From Halopseudomonas xinjiangensis (GTDB lineage Bacteria > Pseudomonadota > Gammaproteobacteria > Pseudomonadales > Pseudomonadaceae): a stretch of DNA of 64,000 nt. A program made the position numbers and the translations under genes. The stretch is from NCBI RefSeq assembly GCF_900104945.1, contig NZ_LT629736.1, positions 434,001 through 498,000 of the forward strand, written 5' to 3'. The notes below the pieces were generated by a model. It made no database searches, was not told where the DNA came from, and saw only the letters and a program-made list of their open reading frames with translations. Below are positions 39,194-48,481 of this stretch, piece after piece (within the stretch, counting starts at the first letter, position 1; the number at the start of each line of letters is the position of its first letter).

Positions 39194-40341
39194 CCAGCTG
39201 GGCGGCAACTCGGGCTGCGACGGGCGGCAAGGTCGGGCTGAACAAGCGCATGCCGTTCTGGCAGCGAATCCATATCGATCCGTGGCTGCTTCTGCTGATC
39301 CTCGTTCTGGGTGCGGTCAGCGGGTTCGTATTGTATTCAGCCAGCAGCAAAAGCTTCGCCATGCTCTACCGCCAGGCGGCCTATTACGGGCTGGGGTTGA
39401 CGGCCATGATCTTCATCGCGCAATTGCAGCCGCGCTTCATGCAGCGCTGGGTGCCGGTGGCCTATTTTGGAGGCTTGTTGTTGCTGCTCGCCGTACTGCT
39501 TGTCGGAACCGAGGCCAAGGGTGCACAGCGCTGGCTGACGATACCCGGGGTGATGCGCTTCCAGCCGTCAGAACTGATGAAGCTGATCATGCCGATGAGT
39601 GTCGCCTGGTACCTCAGCCGGAGGAATCTGCCGCCAAACTTCAAGTACGTCTGCGTGACGCTGGCGATCATCTTCGTACCGGTTGTGCTGATTCTCAAAC
39701 AGCCGGATCTGGGCACTTCGCTGCTTATCGCTGCGGCGGGCATCTTCGTTCTGTTGCTGGCAGGCTTGCGCTGGCGCTACATCATAGGCGCGGCGGTTCT
39801 GCTGGTTCCGTCTGCGGTCCTCATGTGGTTTTTCGTTCTGCATCAGTATCAGAAGCAGCGCGTGCTGACCTTTCTCAACCCTGAAAGCGACCCGTTGGGG
39901 TCCGGCTGGAACATCATTCAGTCCAAGGCAGCGATCGGGTCGGGCGGGGTCTTCGGCAAGGGCTGGCTGCAGGGCACTCAGTCGCATCTGGACTTTCTGC
40001 CGGAAGGTCACACCGATTTCATCATCGCGGTACTTGCCGAGGAGTTCGGCATGGTCGGCGTCTGCCTGCTGCTGGTAATTTATCTGCTGGTGGTTGCACG
40101 CGGGCTGGTGATTACGGTGCAGGCGCAGGACAGCTTTTCCAAGCTGCTGGCCGGCAGCCTTACGCTGACGTTCTTCGTTTACGTTTTCGTCAATATCGGA
40201 ATGGTCAGCGGGCTGCTGCCGGTAGTTGGGGTCCCGCTGCCGCTGATCAGTTACGGCGGTACCGCTCTGGTTACTCTGCTGTCCGGCTTTGGCATTCTCA
40301 TGTCGATCCAGACCCACCGCAAATGGATGCCCCAGGGATGA
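39190..40341 (+). CDS. rodA: Rod-shape SEDS glycosyltransferase RodA
   Basis: Peptidoglycan glycosyltransferase of the elongasome, partner of PBP2. 383 residues with ten membrane helices; SEDS motifs GAQRWLTIPGVMRFQPSELMK (about 116-136), KQPDLGTSLL, and near the C-terminus PEGHTDFIIAVLAEEFG and PLPLISYGGTALV. The ATG overlaps the mrdA stop by 4 bases (ATGA), implying translational coupling. In E. coli it is also called mrdB. Confidence 0.97.
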   Translation: MTSWAATRAATGGKVGLNKRMPFWQRIHIDPWLLLLILVLGAVSGFVLYSASSKSFAMLYRQAAYYGLGLTAMIFIAQLQPRFMQRWVPVAYFGGLLLLLAVLLVGTEAKGAQRWLTIPGVMRFQPSELMKLIMPMSVAWYLSRRNLPPNFKYVCVTLAIIFVPVVLILKQPDLGTSLLIAAAGIFVLLLAGLRWRYIIGAAVLLVPSAVLMWFFVLHQYQKQRVLTFLNPESDPLGSGWNIIQSKAAIGSGGVFGKGWLQGTQSHLDFLPEGHTDFIIAVLAEEFGMVGVCLLLVIYLLVVARGLVITVQAQDSFSKLLAGSLTLTFFVYVFVNIGMVSGLLPVVGVPLPLISYGGTALVTLLSGFGILMSIQTHRKWMPQG

Positions 40342-40371
40342 TGGACATGCTCTCAAAGCAACGGGATTCTC

Positions 40372-41379
40372 ATGAAATACATACGATTTGATCGGCTGCG
40401 TCAGCGGCTGATAACTGCGCTGGCGCTCTGCTGCAGTCCAGCTATCTACGCGGCGGACTACAGCAGCAGCCACCCGGCAGTCGAGCCGTTCGTCACGGAG
40501 ATGCAGGCCGAACATGGCTTCAGCACCGACTACGTCCGCGGGTTGTTGCTGCAGGCCGAACGCAAGCAATCGATCATCGATGCGATCTCGCGTCCGGCCG
40601 AACGCGTACGGCCGTGGCACGAGTATCGTGCGATCTTCATCACCGACAAGCGTATCGAGCGCGGACTGGCGTTCTGGGAAGAGCATCGCGAAGCCCTGGA
40701 GCGAGCGGAGAAGACCTACGGCGTCGAGCCCGAGATTATCCTGGCCATCATCGGCGTGGAAACCTTCTATGGCGGCAACAAGGGTAGCCATCGCGTGGTC
40801 GATGCACTGACCACGCTCGGCTTCGATTATCCTCCGCGTGCGGAGTTTTTCCGGCGGCAGTTGAAGGCCTTCCTGGTGCTGGCCCGCGAACAGAACGTCG
40901 ATCCGCTGAGCCTCACCGGGTCCTACGCTGGCGCCATGGGATATCCGCAGTTCATTCCGACCAGCTATCAGGCCTTTGCCGTGGATTTCGACGAGGATGG
41001 CACCACCGACATCTGGGACAATCCGGTCGACGCCATCGGCAGCGCAGCCAACTATTTTCACGAGCACCGCTGGCAGCATGGTGCGCCTGTGGCCGTGCAG
41101 GCCTCGGTCAGCGGCGAGCGCTTCAAAGAAGTGCTAACCGTTCCTGATCTGGAGGCGCGTCGCAGCGTTGCGCAATTACGCGAGGCAGGCTGGCAGCTTC
41201 CCGAAACGCTGGATGAAGAAAGAGAGGTCATGACCTTCGAGTTCGATGCCGGTGATCATATGCAGTACTGGGTCGGGCTGGATAACCTTTACGTCATAAC
41301 GCGCTACAATCGCAGCGTGATGTATGCCATGGTGGTCAACCAGTTAGCTGAGCTTTTGCGAGAGGCCAAACAACAATGA
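40372..41379 (+). CDS. mltB: Lytic murein transglycosylase B
   Basis: Periplasmic enzyme that cleaves peptidoglycan with formation of 1,6-anhydro-MurNAc. 335 residues; signal peptide (about 1-27, ending YA-AD). Catalytic Glu in EIILAIIGVETFYGGNKG at about 121-138, then GSYAGAMGYPQFIPTSY, diagnostic for the MltB family. No lipobox, so this is the soluble (Slt35/SltB1-like) form. The stop overlaps the rlpA start by 4 bases. A second MltB-family gene lies at 45474-46790. Confidence 0.94.
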   Translation: MKYIRFDRLRQRLITALALCCSPAIYAADYSSSHPAVEPFVTEMQAEHGFSTDYVRGLLLQAERKQSIIDAISRPAERVRPWHEYRAIFITDKRIERGLAFWEEHREALERAEKTYGVEPEIILAIIGVETFYGGNKGSHRVVDALTTLGFDYPPRAEFFRRQLKAFLVLAREQNVDPLSLTGSYAGAMGYPQFIPTSYQAFAVDFDEDGTTDIWDNPVDAIGSAANYFHEHRWQHGAPVAVQASVSGERFKEVLTVPDLEARRSVAQLREAGWQLPETLDEEREVMTFEFDAGDHMQYWVGLDNLYVITRYNRSVMYAMVVNQLAELLREAKQQ

Positions 41380-42266
41380 TCCAGCGCCTGTCAGCCTTCT
41401 GTCGCCTGGTCGTTTTCGGTAGCCTGGTACTGCTCGGGGCCTGCTCTTCGAGCCCGCCAGCGCCCACCGTGGGTCACGCGCCTGCTCCGCAAGCCGGTGG
41501 CTACAGCCGTTCCCATGATGGTCCGCCGGAGCATTTCAAGGACGTCTCCTCAATACCCGATGCCGTACCGACGCCGCACCTGGGCCGATACAAGGCGACT
41601 CCGTACGAGGTGCTGGGCAAGCGCTATACGCCACTGCAAAATGGCTTCGATTATCGCGCCGAAGGTCCCGCTTCCTGGTACGGCAGCAAATTTCACGGCT
41701 ACCATACCGCAAACGGCGAGGAATATGATCTGTACGGCATGACCGCGGCGCACAAGACGCTGCCTTTGCCGACGTACGTGCAGGTCACCAATCTGGAAAA
41801 CAATCGCAAGGTGATCGTGCGCGTGAATGATCGCGGCCCGTTCTATTCCGACCGCATCATCGATCTGTCCTACGCTGCTGCCGCGAAGCTGGGTTTCGCC
41901 GACAAGGGCACCGCCCGGGTTCGAGTAGAGGGTATCGACCCGGTGGCATGGCAGCAGAAGAACAATCCCGGCTACCTGGTCAAAGCAATGCCGGAGCCGC
42001 AGTCCGCCTCGACAGTCCAGGCGGGTGGCGAAGGGTACTTCCTGCAACTTGGCGCGTTTTCGTCCGCTCAGGCTGCCGAACAACTACGCACCCGACTGCA
42101 ATCCCTGGTCAACGCGCATGCCTTCGTTACGCCTGTGGTCGCAAACGGGCAGACGCTGCATCGGGTTCGTCTGGGGCCGGTGAGCAGTCGCGACGAAGCG
42201 CAGCGCATCAGCGAAACATTGCGGACCGCCAACCTCGGCCCCGCGACGCTGGTCACATCCAACTGA
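41376..42266 (+). CDS. rlpA: Septal ring lytic transglycosylase RlpA
   Basis: Outer-membrane lipoprotein that cleaves denuded glycan strands in Pseudomonas. 296 residues: lipobox LLGACS (Cys22 or so), double-psi barrel domain with EGPASWYGSKFHGYHTANGE at about 92-111 and VRVNDRGPFYSDRIIDLS, then a C-terminal SPOR domain (GYFLQLGAFSSAQAAEQLRTRL-type, about 222-296) that binds denuded peptidoglycan. ATGA overlap with mltB couples two wall-cleaving enzymes. Confidence 0.95.
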   Translation: MIQRLSAFCRLVVFGSLVLLGACSSSPPAPTVGHAPAPQAGGYSRSHDGPPEHFKDVSSIPDAVPTPHLGRYKATPYEVLGKRYTPLQNGFDYRAEGPASWYGSKFHGYHTANGEEYDLYGMTAAHKTLPLPTYVQVTNLENNRKVIVRVNDRGPFYSDRIIDLSYAAAAKLGFADKGTARVRVEGIDPVAWQQKNNPGYLVKAMPEPQSASTVQAGGEGYFLQLGAFSSAQAAEQLRTRLQSLVNAHAFVTPVVANGQTLHRVRLGPVSSRDEAQRISETLRTANLGPATLVTSN

Positions 42267-42294
42267 TTCGTACTTTTTCATTCAAGTGAGCAAC

Positions 42295-43500
42295 ATGTTG
42301 AAGAAATTCCTCCAAGCACTGCTGGTTTCCGGCTCCGTCATCATGAGCTTTGCCGCAACGGCGCAGACCCCAACGCTGAATGCCCCGATGCCGGTGCTCG
42401 ACTCGGCCACTGCGGCACCCATCGTACCAACAGCGCCGCAACTCGCCGCAAGCAGCTATCTGCTGATCGACGCCAACAGTGGCAAGGTGCTGGTCGAGCA
42501 CAATCCGGACCAGCCGCTGCCTCCGGCCAGCCTGACCAAGATGATGACCAGCTACATCGCCAGCCTGGAAATTCAGCGCGGGCAGATTGCCGAAGAAGAC
42601 ATGGTGCTGATCAGCGAGAAGGCGTGGCGCATGGGCGGCTCGAAGATGTTCATCGAAGTCGGCACTCAGGTTCGGGTGATCGACTTGCTGCGCGGCATCA
42701 TCATTCAGTCGGGCAATGACGCCAGCGTCGCCATGGCCGAACACATCGCTGGCAGCGAAGAAGCTTTCGCCGATCTCATGAACAGCCATGCCCGACGTCT
42801 GGGAATGAGCAACACTCATTTCGAGAATTCCACTGGCTGGCCTGCGGAGGGCCATGTTGCCAGCGCTCGTGACTTGGCGACCCTCGCCAAGGCGATCATT
42901 CGTGATGATCCCGAGCATTACGAGATCTACAAGGAAAAGGAGTTTCTCTGGCACGGCATCAAGCAACCTAACCGCAACCTGATGCTGTGGCGCGACAGCA
43001 CCGTCGACGGCCTCAAAACCGGACATACGGAAGAAGCAGGTTACTGTCTGGTAGCGTCAGCCGAGCGCGAAGGCATGCGCCTGATTTCGGTAGTAATGGG
43101 AACGTCCAGCGAAGCAGCGCGCGCTGCGGAAACCCAGAAGCTGCTGACCTGGGGTTTCCGCTTCTTCGAGACTCGCGCTTTCTATCAGCCTGGTCAGGTG
43201 GTCTCGACTGCCCGCGTATGGGCCGGTGCCCAGGATCAGGTCGAGCTGGGCCTGAACGAGGGTCTGGTGATGACCATGCCACGTGGGCAGATGGACAAGC
43301 TTGAAGCCGGCGTGACCATGAACAACGCAATCAAGGCTCCTATCGCCGCTGGCGACGTATTGGGTCAGGTCGAGGTCAAGCTGGGCGAGGAAGTGGTGCA
43401 CACCGCTCCGCTCGTCGCGCTGAGAGCTGTTGAAGAGGCCGGTATCTTCGGTCGCCTGTGGGACACCGTCCGCCTATTCTTCTACAACCTGTTCAACTGA
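42295..43500 (+). CDS. dacA: D-alanyl-D-alanine carboxypeptidase (PBP5/6 type)
   Basis: Trims the terminal D-Ala from peptidoglycan stem peptides in the periplasm. 401 residues: signal peptide (about 1-23), S11 peptidase domain with active Ser in PPASLTKMMTSYI, SGN in QSGNDASVAMAEHIAG, KTG in DGLKTGHTEEAGYCL, a C-terminal PBP5 domain and an amphipathic anchor at the end (LWDTVRLFFYNLFN). An in-frame GTG at 42286 would add three residues; the ATG is preferred. Also called dacC in P. aeruginosa. Confidence 0.95.
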   Translation: MLKKFLQALLVSGSVIMSFAATAQTPTLNAPMPVLDSATAAPIVPTAPQLAASSYLLIDANSGKVLVEHNPDQPLPPASLTKMMTSYIASLEIQRGQIAEEDMVLISEKAWRMGGSKMFIEVGTQVRVIDLLRGIIIQSGNDASVAMAEHIAGSEEAFADLMNSHARRLGMSNTHFENSTGWPAEGHVASARDLATLAKAIIRDDPEHYEIYKEKEFLWHGIKQPNRNLMLWRDSTVDGLKTGHTEEAGYCLVASAEREGMRLISVVMGTSSEAARAAETQKLLTWGFRFFETRAFYQPGQVVSTARVWAGAQDQVELGLNEGLVMTMPRGQMDKLEAGVTMNNAIKAPIAAGDVLGQVEVKLGEEVVHTAPLVALRAVEEAGIFGRLWDTVRLFFYNLFN

Positions 43501-43512
43501 CGGGAGCAGCGA

Positions 43513-43785
43513 GTGAACGCCTCAGCCGAGCCGCCGCGTATCGAATTTCCCTGTCGCTATCCGATCAAGATTATCGGGGAAGCGGGGGAGGGATTTACCG
43601 AACTGGTCGTGAACATAGTCGAGCGTCACGCGCCGGATGAGAATACCCGTCTGGTCGACGTGCGCGATAGCAAGAATGGTCGGTTCCTTTCGGTGCGGGT
43701 CGAGCTGACAGCAACCGGCCCCGAGCAGCTGCAGGCGCTGCATGTTGATCTCAAGGCGACTGGCCGGGTACACATGGTTCTCTGA
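43513..43785 (+). CDS. ybeD: YbeD family protein (DUF493), lipoate-cluster regulator-like
   Basis: 90 residues, GTG start (43513) preceded by GGGAGCAGCGA. The ferredoxin-like fold of DUF493 is indicated by [23 protein letters not shown] and [21 protein letters not shown]. Found between dacA and lipB across gammaproteobacteria; function not settled. The last base of its stop is the first base of the lipB ATG. Confidence 0.92.
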   Translation: MNASAEPPRIEFPCRYPIKIIGEAGEGFTELVVNIVERHAPDENTRLVDVRDSKNGRFLSVRVELTATGPEQLQALHVDLKATGRVHMVL

Positions 43786-44414
43786 TGGGCACAGAGCTGA
43801 TCGTTCGCGGACTGGGTCTGGTGGCGTATGAACCGACGCTGGAAGCCATGCGTCGCTTCACCGCCGAGCGGGACGACTCCACGCCCGACGAAATCTGGTT
43901 CCTCGAGCACCCACCGGTTTTTACCCAGGGGCAGGCCGGCAAAGCCGAGCATCTGCTGGCTCCCGGTGACATTCCGGTGGTGCAGGTGGAGCGGGGCGGG
44001 CAGGTGACCTATCACGGCCCCGGGCAGCTGGTCGCCTATCTGTTGCTCGATATCCGCCGGCTCGAATTGGGCGTGCGCGATCTGGTAAGCGCAATGGAGC
44101 GTAGTCTGGTGGGGTTGCTCGCCGGCTACGGAATCGAAGCATCGCCCAGGCCCGATGCGCCTGGTGTCTACGTCGGCGCTGCGAAGATCGCCTCGCTCGG
44201 TCTGCGCATCCGACGCGGGTGCTCATTTCATGGCCTGGCATTGAACGTCGATATGGACATGGCTCCGTTTCGCCGCATCAATCCCTGCGGTTACGCCGGT
44301 CTGGCGATGGCCCAGATGGTTGATCTGCTAGATGATGCGCCGCCGCTGAGCGAAGTTGCTTGCCGGCTGGAGCGGGAACTGAAAGTGCAACTCGGGTATA
44401 CTGGCCGCCCTTGA
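43785..44414 (+). CDS. lipB: Octanoyl-[ACP]:protein N-octanoyltransferase
   Basis: Transfers octanoate from acyl carrier protein to the lipoyl domains of 2-oxoacid dehydrogenases and GcvH. 209 residues. [18 protein letters not shown] at about 66-83, [23 protein letters not shown] with the catalytic Lys, and NPCGYAGL with the catalytic Cys are present. Starts on the last base of ybeD; lipA follows 47 bases later. Confidence 0.97.
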   Translation: MGTELIVRGLGLVAYEPTLEAMRRFTAERDDSTPDEIWFLEHPPVFTQGQAGKAEHLLAPGDIPVVQVERGGQVTYHGPGQLVAYLLLDIRRLELGVRDLVSAMERSLVGLLAGYGIEASPRPDAPGVYVGAAKIASLGLRIRRGCSFHGLALNVDMDMAPFRRINPCGYAGLAMAQMVDLLDDAPPLSEVACRLERELKVQLGYTGRP

Positions 44415-44461
44415 CGGCGCACAACGCCACTCTCGAAACCCCTCACAAGGTGGGTCCTTCA

Positions 44462-45457
44462 ATGGAACAGCAGTCGGATACGTCGGTGGGTCTCGCTCAA
44501 CCGGCAGCCAAGAAGAAAGTGGAAGCCGGCGTCAAACTACGCGGGGCAGAGAAAGTCGCCCGCATTCCGGTCAAGATCATCCCTACAGACGAACTGCCGC
44601 GCAAGCCGGACTGGATCCGCGTGCGCATGCCGATCAGTCCCGAGGTCGATCGAATCAAGCAACTGCTGCGCAAGCATCGCCTGCACAGTGTCTGCGAAGA
44701 GGCATCCTGCCCCAACCTGGGAGAGTGCTTCTCGGGTGGTACTGCCACATTCATGATCATGGGCGACATCTGCACCCGCCGGTGCCCATTCTGTGATGTC
44801 GGGCACGGTCGACCGAAGCCGCTTGACGCGGAAGAGCCGCACAATCTGGCCGTCGCCATTGCTGATCTGAAGCTCAAGTACGTGGTTATCACCTCTGTGG
44901 ACCGTGATGACCTGCGCGATGGGGGGGCGCAGCATTTTGTCGATTGTTTGCGAGAAATCCGCAAGCTTTCCCCGGGCGTGCAACTCGAGACGCTGGTGCC
45001 CGACTACCGCGGCCGGATGGATGTGGCATTGGCGATAACCGAGCAGGAGCCGCCAGACGTGTTCAATCACAATCTGGAAACCGTACCGAGGCTTTATCGC
45101 GCGGCGCGTCCCGGCTCGGACTTTGAATGGTCCCTGGATCTTTTGGAGAACTTCAAGAAGCGTGTTCCTCACGTGCCGACCAAGTCGGGATTGATGCTCG
45201 GGCTGGGTGAAACCGACGAAGAAGTCATTGAGGTCATGCATCGGCTGCGCGAGCACAATGTCGACATGCTCACCCTTGGGCAGTACCTCCAGCCGTCGCG
45301 CAACCATCTGCCTGTCCAGCGTTTCGTGCACCCTGATATTTTCGCCTGGTTCGCGGAAGAAGGCGAAAAGATGGGGTTCAGGAATGTTGCGTCAGGTCCG
45401 CTGGTGCGTTCGTCCTACCACGCCGACCAACAGGCGCACGGTAGCAAGATCGGCTGA
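44462..45457 (+). CDS. lipA: Lipoyl synthase
   Basis: Radical SAM enzyme that inserts two sulfurs into protein-bound octanoyl groups. 331 residues. The auxiliary cluster motif [12 protein letters not shown] and the radical SAM motif [10 protein letters not shown] are both intact at about 80-110, as is the C-terminal RSSYHA that ligates the auxiliary cluster through Ser. The ATG at 44462 is chosen; the frame upstream overlaps lipB. Last gene of the proA-lipA run. Confidence 0.97.
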   Translation: MEQQSDTSVGLAQPAAKKKVEAGVKLRGAEKVARIPVKIIPTDELPRKPDWIRVRMPISPEVDRIKQLLRKHRLHSVCEEASCPNLGECFSGGTATFMIMGDICTRRCPFCDVGHGRPKPLDAEEPHNLAVAIADLKLKYVVITSVDRDDLRDGGAQHFVDCLREIRKLSPGVQLETLVPDYRGRMDVALAITEQEPPDVFNHNLETVPRLYRAARPGSDFEWSLDLLENFKKRVPHVPTKSGLMLGLGETDEEVIEVMHRLREHNVDMLTLGQYLQPSRNHLPVQRFVHPDIFAWFAEEGEKMGFRNVASGPLVRSSYHADQQAHGSKIG

Positions 45458-45464
45458 TCGAATC

Positions 45465-45489
45465 GGTGCCGGGTCAGAGACCCGGTACC
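45465..45489. terminator. Hairpin between convergent lipA and sltB3-like gene
   Basis: GGTGCCGGGTC and GACCCGGTACC form an 11-bp stem (one G-U) with an AGA loop. It covers the last bases and stop of the convergent gene. No T run on either side; perhaps a bidirectional 3' end signal. Confidence 0.5.
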
Positions 45490-46790
45490 GTCGATTGGTC
45501 ATGAGCACGCAGGGCGTCCAGCAGGCCCTGGGTTGCGTAGCCGTCCGCCGGCCAGCCCCGCATCTGCTGGAAACGTCGGATCGCCTGCCGAGTATTGGCT
45601 CCAAGGATGCCGTCCACCCCGCCAGGTTCGAAGCCCGCAGCCTGCAGCCGCTCCTGCAACTCGTGGCGCTCGCTGCGTGACAGCGGCTTGTCCTCGGTCG
45701 GCCAGCTCGCCTGTACCCGGCCCTTTCCCTGAAAGCGCTCGGACAGTAGGCCGATCGCCAAGGCATAGCTGGTGGAGTTGTTGTAGCGCAGGATGCTGCG
45801 GAAGTTGTTCAGCACCAGGAACGCCGGACCACGATAGCCAGCTGGCAGCAGAACGCTGGCATGGCGCTCCGCCAGGCTGGGGTCGAGCGGCGTGCCGCCG
45901 ACCTCGGTGACGCCCAGTTCGGCCCATTCCGCCACGGTCTTGCGCACGGCCATGTCGGCCAGGCTGTAATTGAATTGACGCGGTACTGATATCTCCATGC
46001 CCCAGGGCTGACCGGGCTGCCAGTTCGAAGCACTCAGGTAATGGGCCGCGGAGCCCAGCGCGTCGGCACTTGATTGCCAGACGTCCCGACGGCCATCGCC
46101 ATCGAAATCGACCGCGTAACGGTTGTACGTGCTTGGGATGAATTGCGTCTGGCCCATTGCGCCAGCCCAGGAACCCACCATGTTGTCGGGCTCGATATCG
46201 CCGTTGCGGATGATGTCGAGTGCGGCGAACAGTTCGTTACGCGCAAAGTCCGGACGACGACCCTCGTAGGCAAGGGTCGCCAGTGAACGCATGACGTTAC
46301 GGTCACCGATGTTGTTACCGAAATTGCTTTCCAGTCCCCAGATCGCCACCAGCACATGGCGATCGACGCCGTAGCGCTGTTCGATCGCGGCAAGCGCATC
46401 GGCATGCTTCAGGAGCAGACGCTGGCCCGTGCCGAGTCGCTGGGAGGATAGCGCGCCGTCAAGATATTCCCATACCGGTCGCGTAAACTCCGGCTGGCTG
46501 CGGTCGGCCTTGATCACCGCTGGATCGACCTGCATATCCGCGAAGATCCGCTCGAACAAATCGGCTGGTACGCCTTGTTCAAGGACTTGCTGCCGAAATT
46601 CATCACGCCAGGCAGCGAAGCTTTCCGGGCGGATGACATCTTCGACCATAGCCAGCACCGGAGTGGAAGCCGCCGGCTCCGCGGCAGTCTGCACGGCGCT
46701 GCTACCGCAGGCGCTCAGCAAGGTCAGACCCAGGGCGGAAGCGGCAAGGGCCTGGCTGACAGAACAACTGAGATACGCCTTTTTCAACAT
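45474..46790 (-). CDS. Lytic transglycosylase, MltB family, with peptidoglycan-binding domain
   Basis: 438 residues. Lipobox LLSACG (about 25-30) predicts a lipoprotein. The MltB-type catalytic domain has RHVLVAIWGLESNFGNNIG (catalytic Glu near 154) and SWAGAMGQTQFIPSTYNRY. A C-terminal peptidoglycan-binding domain (PG_binding_1; LQERLQAAGFEPGGVDGILG, about 376-432) follows. This layout and the position near lipA resemble SltB3 of P. aeruginosa. A possible promoter lies at 46822-46851 on the minus strand. Convergent with lipA. Confidence 0.92.
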   Translation of the reverse strand: MLKKAYLSCSVSQALAASALGLTLLSACGSSAVQTAAEPAASTPVLAMVEDVIRPESFAAWRDEFRQQVLEQGVPADLFERIFADMQVDPAVIKADRSQPEFTRPVWEYLDGALSSQRLGTGQRLLLKHADALAAIEQRYGVDRHVLVAIWGLESNFGNNIGDRNVMRSLATLAYEGRRPDFARNELFAALDIIRNGDIEPDNMVGSWAGAMGQTQFIPSTYNRYAVDFDGDGRRDVWQSSADALGSAAHYLSASNWQPGQPWGMEISVPRQFNYSLADMAVRKTVAEWAELGVTEVGGTPLDPSLAERHASVLLPAGYRGPAFLVLNNFRSILRYNNSTSYALAIGLLSERFQGKGRVQASWPTEDKPLSRSERHELQERLQAAGFEPGGVDGILGANTRQAIRRFQQMRGWPADGYATQGLLDALRAHDQSTVPGL

Positions 46791-47176
46791 TCAACTTTTC
46801 CAGCGGAAGGGGTGTGCGCTCACTGTAGCATGCGTGTATGTGCCCCGGTAAAGCCGCGTGGGATTAACTGTTGGTCGAGATATTTTCTAACGATTGGACT
46901 GACGTTCGGTGATGGGATCGGGCGTGTCACTTGGTATCCTCTGCATCCGCTCCGCGGCGGTGTGTGCCTCCACGCGTGAGTGAATCGTGGTCCGCATCGC
47001 GAGCTTGCCTGAGAGATGAAGAGAAACTGTTGATACCCAACGGTTTTGAGGCATGATTGAGCACTTTGCAGCCTGCCGACCAAGCTGCAGGTGCAGGTGA
47101 GCTTGGCTCTGGCGCTCGCTCGTCGAGGCTCTTATTGGCTGTTCGCACGGACGTAAGAACAAAAACAGGACACTTA
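46791..47176. other. 386-base divergent intergenic region
   Basis: Between the sltB3-like gene (minus) and the sialidase-like gene (plus). Besides the minus-strand promoter candidate I see no hairpin, repeat or RNA gene. Short ATG frames on the plus strand (for example from 46829 or 47057) lack Shine-Dalgarno sequences. A weak -35/-10 pair (TTATTG ... TAAGAA) just before the propeller gene is not convincing. Confidence 0.6.
46822..46851 (-). promoter_or_regulatory. Possible promoter of the sltB3-like gene
   Basis: TTACCG (46851-46846) and TACAGT (46827-46822) with an 18-base spacer, about 32 bases upstream of the ATG at 46790. Moderate matches only. Confidence 0.4.
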
Positions 47177-48481
47177 ATGAAAAGTCTGACAGGCAAGGCG
47201 CCATGGTTCGTCGTCGTGGCACTTGCATTCGTATGTGCCGCTCTGACCACTCCTGACTATCGCGTATCGGGTTTCGCCGTACCCAAATCACCCGCCAACA
47301 CGCTTGAGAAAATAGGCAAGAAGCTCGATGGCCATGAGCTCAAGCCGATTTATACGCAGAGTTTCGCCTCTTCGGATCTGGACGAGTTTGTCCACGCGCC
47401 GTCCATCACCGCGCTACCCGACGGAGCCTTGATGGCAGTCTGGTTTGCAGGCTCCAGGGAGGGCGCGGCTGACGTACAGATTCGCAGTTCACGGTTCGAT
47501 CCGGCCGGAGGCTGGGGCGAAGAAAAAGTGCTTGTCACCCGGGAAATGACCAGGCGTGCCGTGGGCAAGCCAATACGCAAGCTGGGTAACCCGGTCATCG
47601 CGCTTGCCCCCGATCAGCGTCTTTGGCTTTTCTATGTTTCGGTGTCGCTTGGCGGCTGGGCTGGAAGTGCAATCAACAGCATGGTGTCGGAGGATTTCGG
47701 CAAGACCTGGTCCGAGCCGCGACAGCTGGTCACTTCGCCCTTTACCAATATCAGTACCCTGGTTCGCTCTGCGCCGGTGTTCCACCTCGACGGATCAATG
47801 GGACTGCCGGTCTACCATGAATTTCTTGGCAAATTTCCTGAGTACCTGTATCTGAGTGCGGAAGGGACAGTGCAGGACAAGTTTCGCATTGCTGATGGCA
47901 CCAACTCCCTGCAGCCCACTGTCGTCCCGCTCTCCGAGACGCGCGCCATCGCGCTGTTGCGCTATGCCGGGCAGCGCGGCCACGCTCTCGCTGCGGTGAC
48001 CGAGGACGGCGGCAGGACCTGGAGCGAAGAGCGCGCGGTGACGCCGTTCAACCCCAATAGCTCCCTCGCCGCGGTACGCTCGCATCGCAATACCTTGCTA
48101 GTGGTACAGAACAATCTGATCGACGGCCGCTTCAGGCTCAGCCTGGATGAATCCACCCCCAGTCTGAGCACCTGGTCACTCGTGGCGGAGCTGGACGGCT
48201 CTCCCGATCTGGAAGGTGATCCGTTTCCCCGTGCAGTGTACGAGCCGCTGCTCACCGAAAAATTTCTCGCCTCCAGTGGAGCGCGGCGGCGCCCATTGCT
48301 CAAACAGTTTATTGACGGGCTAGACCATCGGCTCTGTCGAGACGATCGATGCGTGTTCGAATACGAGTATCCGTACATGATCTCCTCCGGGAACGGTGCG
48401 TTTCATCTGGTGTACGCCTGGAACAACACGTTCATCAAGCACGTATCCTTCAATGCCGATTGGCTGGAGACTCAGCAATGA
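47177..48481 (+). CDS. Sialidase-like (BNR/Asp-box) beta-propeller protein
   Basis: 434 residues. An N-terminal membrane anchor or uncleaved signal (PWFVVVALAFVCAALTT, about 9-25) puts the rest in the periplasm. The body is a sialidase-superfamily propeller of the BNR_2 type: HAPSITALPDGALMAVWFAGSREG (73-96, split), Asp boxes SEDFGKTW (171-178) and TEDGGRTW (275-282). The Phe-Arg-Ile-Pro motif of true sialidases is not seen, so the name exo-alpha-sialidase, commonly given to this family, may mislead; a carbohydrate substrate is likely but unproven. A Cys pair lies in HRLCRDDRCVFEYEYPY near the end. Start at 47177 has CAGGA 8 bases upstream; the longer frame is a shadow. Its stop overlaps the next start as ATGA. 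Confidence 0.8.
   Translation: MKSLTGKAPWFVVVALAFVCAALTTPDYRVSGFAVPKSPANTLEKIGKKLDGHELKPIYTQSFASSDLDEFVHAPSITALPDGALMAVWFAGSREGAADVQIRSSRFDPAGGWGEEKVLVTREMTRRAVGKPIRKLGNPVIALAPDQRLWLFYVSVSLGGWAGSAINSMVSEDFGKTWSEPRQLVTSPFTNISTLVRSAPVFHLDGSMGLPVYHEFLGKFPEYLYLSAEGTVQDKFRIADGTNSLQPTVVPLSETRAIALLRYAGQRGHALAAVTEDGGRTWSEERAVTPFNPNSSLAAVRSHRNTLLVVQNNLIDGRFRLSLDESTPSLSTWSLVAELDGSPDLEGDPFPRAVYEPLLTEKFLASSGARRRPLLKQFIDGLDHRLCRDDRCVFEYEYPYMISSGNGAFHLVYAWNNTFIKHVSFNADWLETQQ

Noticed and set aside
39568-41079. 503-residue minus-strand frame opposite rodA and mltB
   Set aside because: Composition is low-complexity His/Gln/Arg as expected for an antisense frame; both sense genes are certain.
46829-46979. 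Possible 49-residue plus-strand ORF upstream of the propeller gene
   Set aside because: No Shine-Dalgarno and unusual Cys/Trp-rich composition; more likely chance in an intergenic region.
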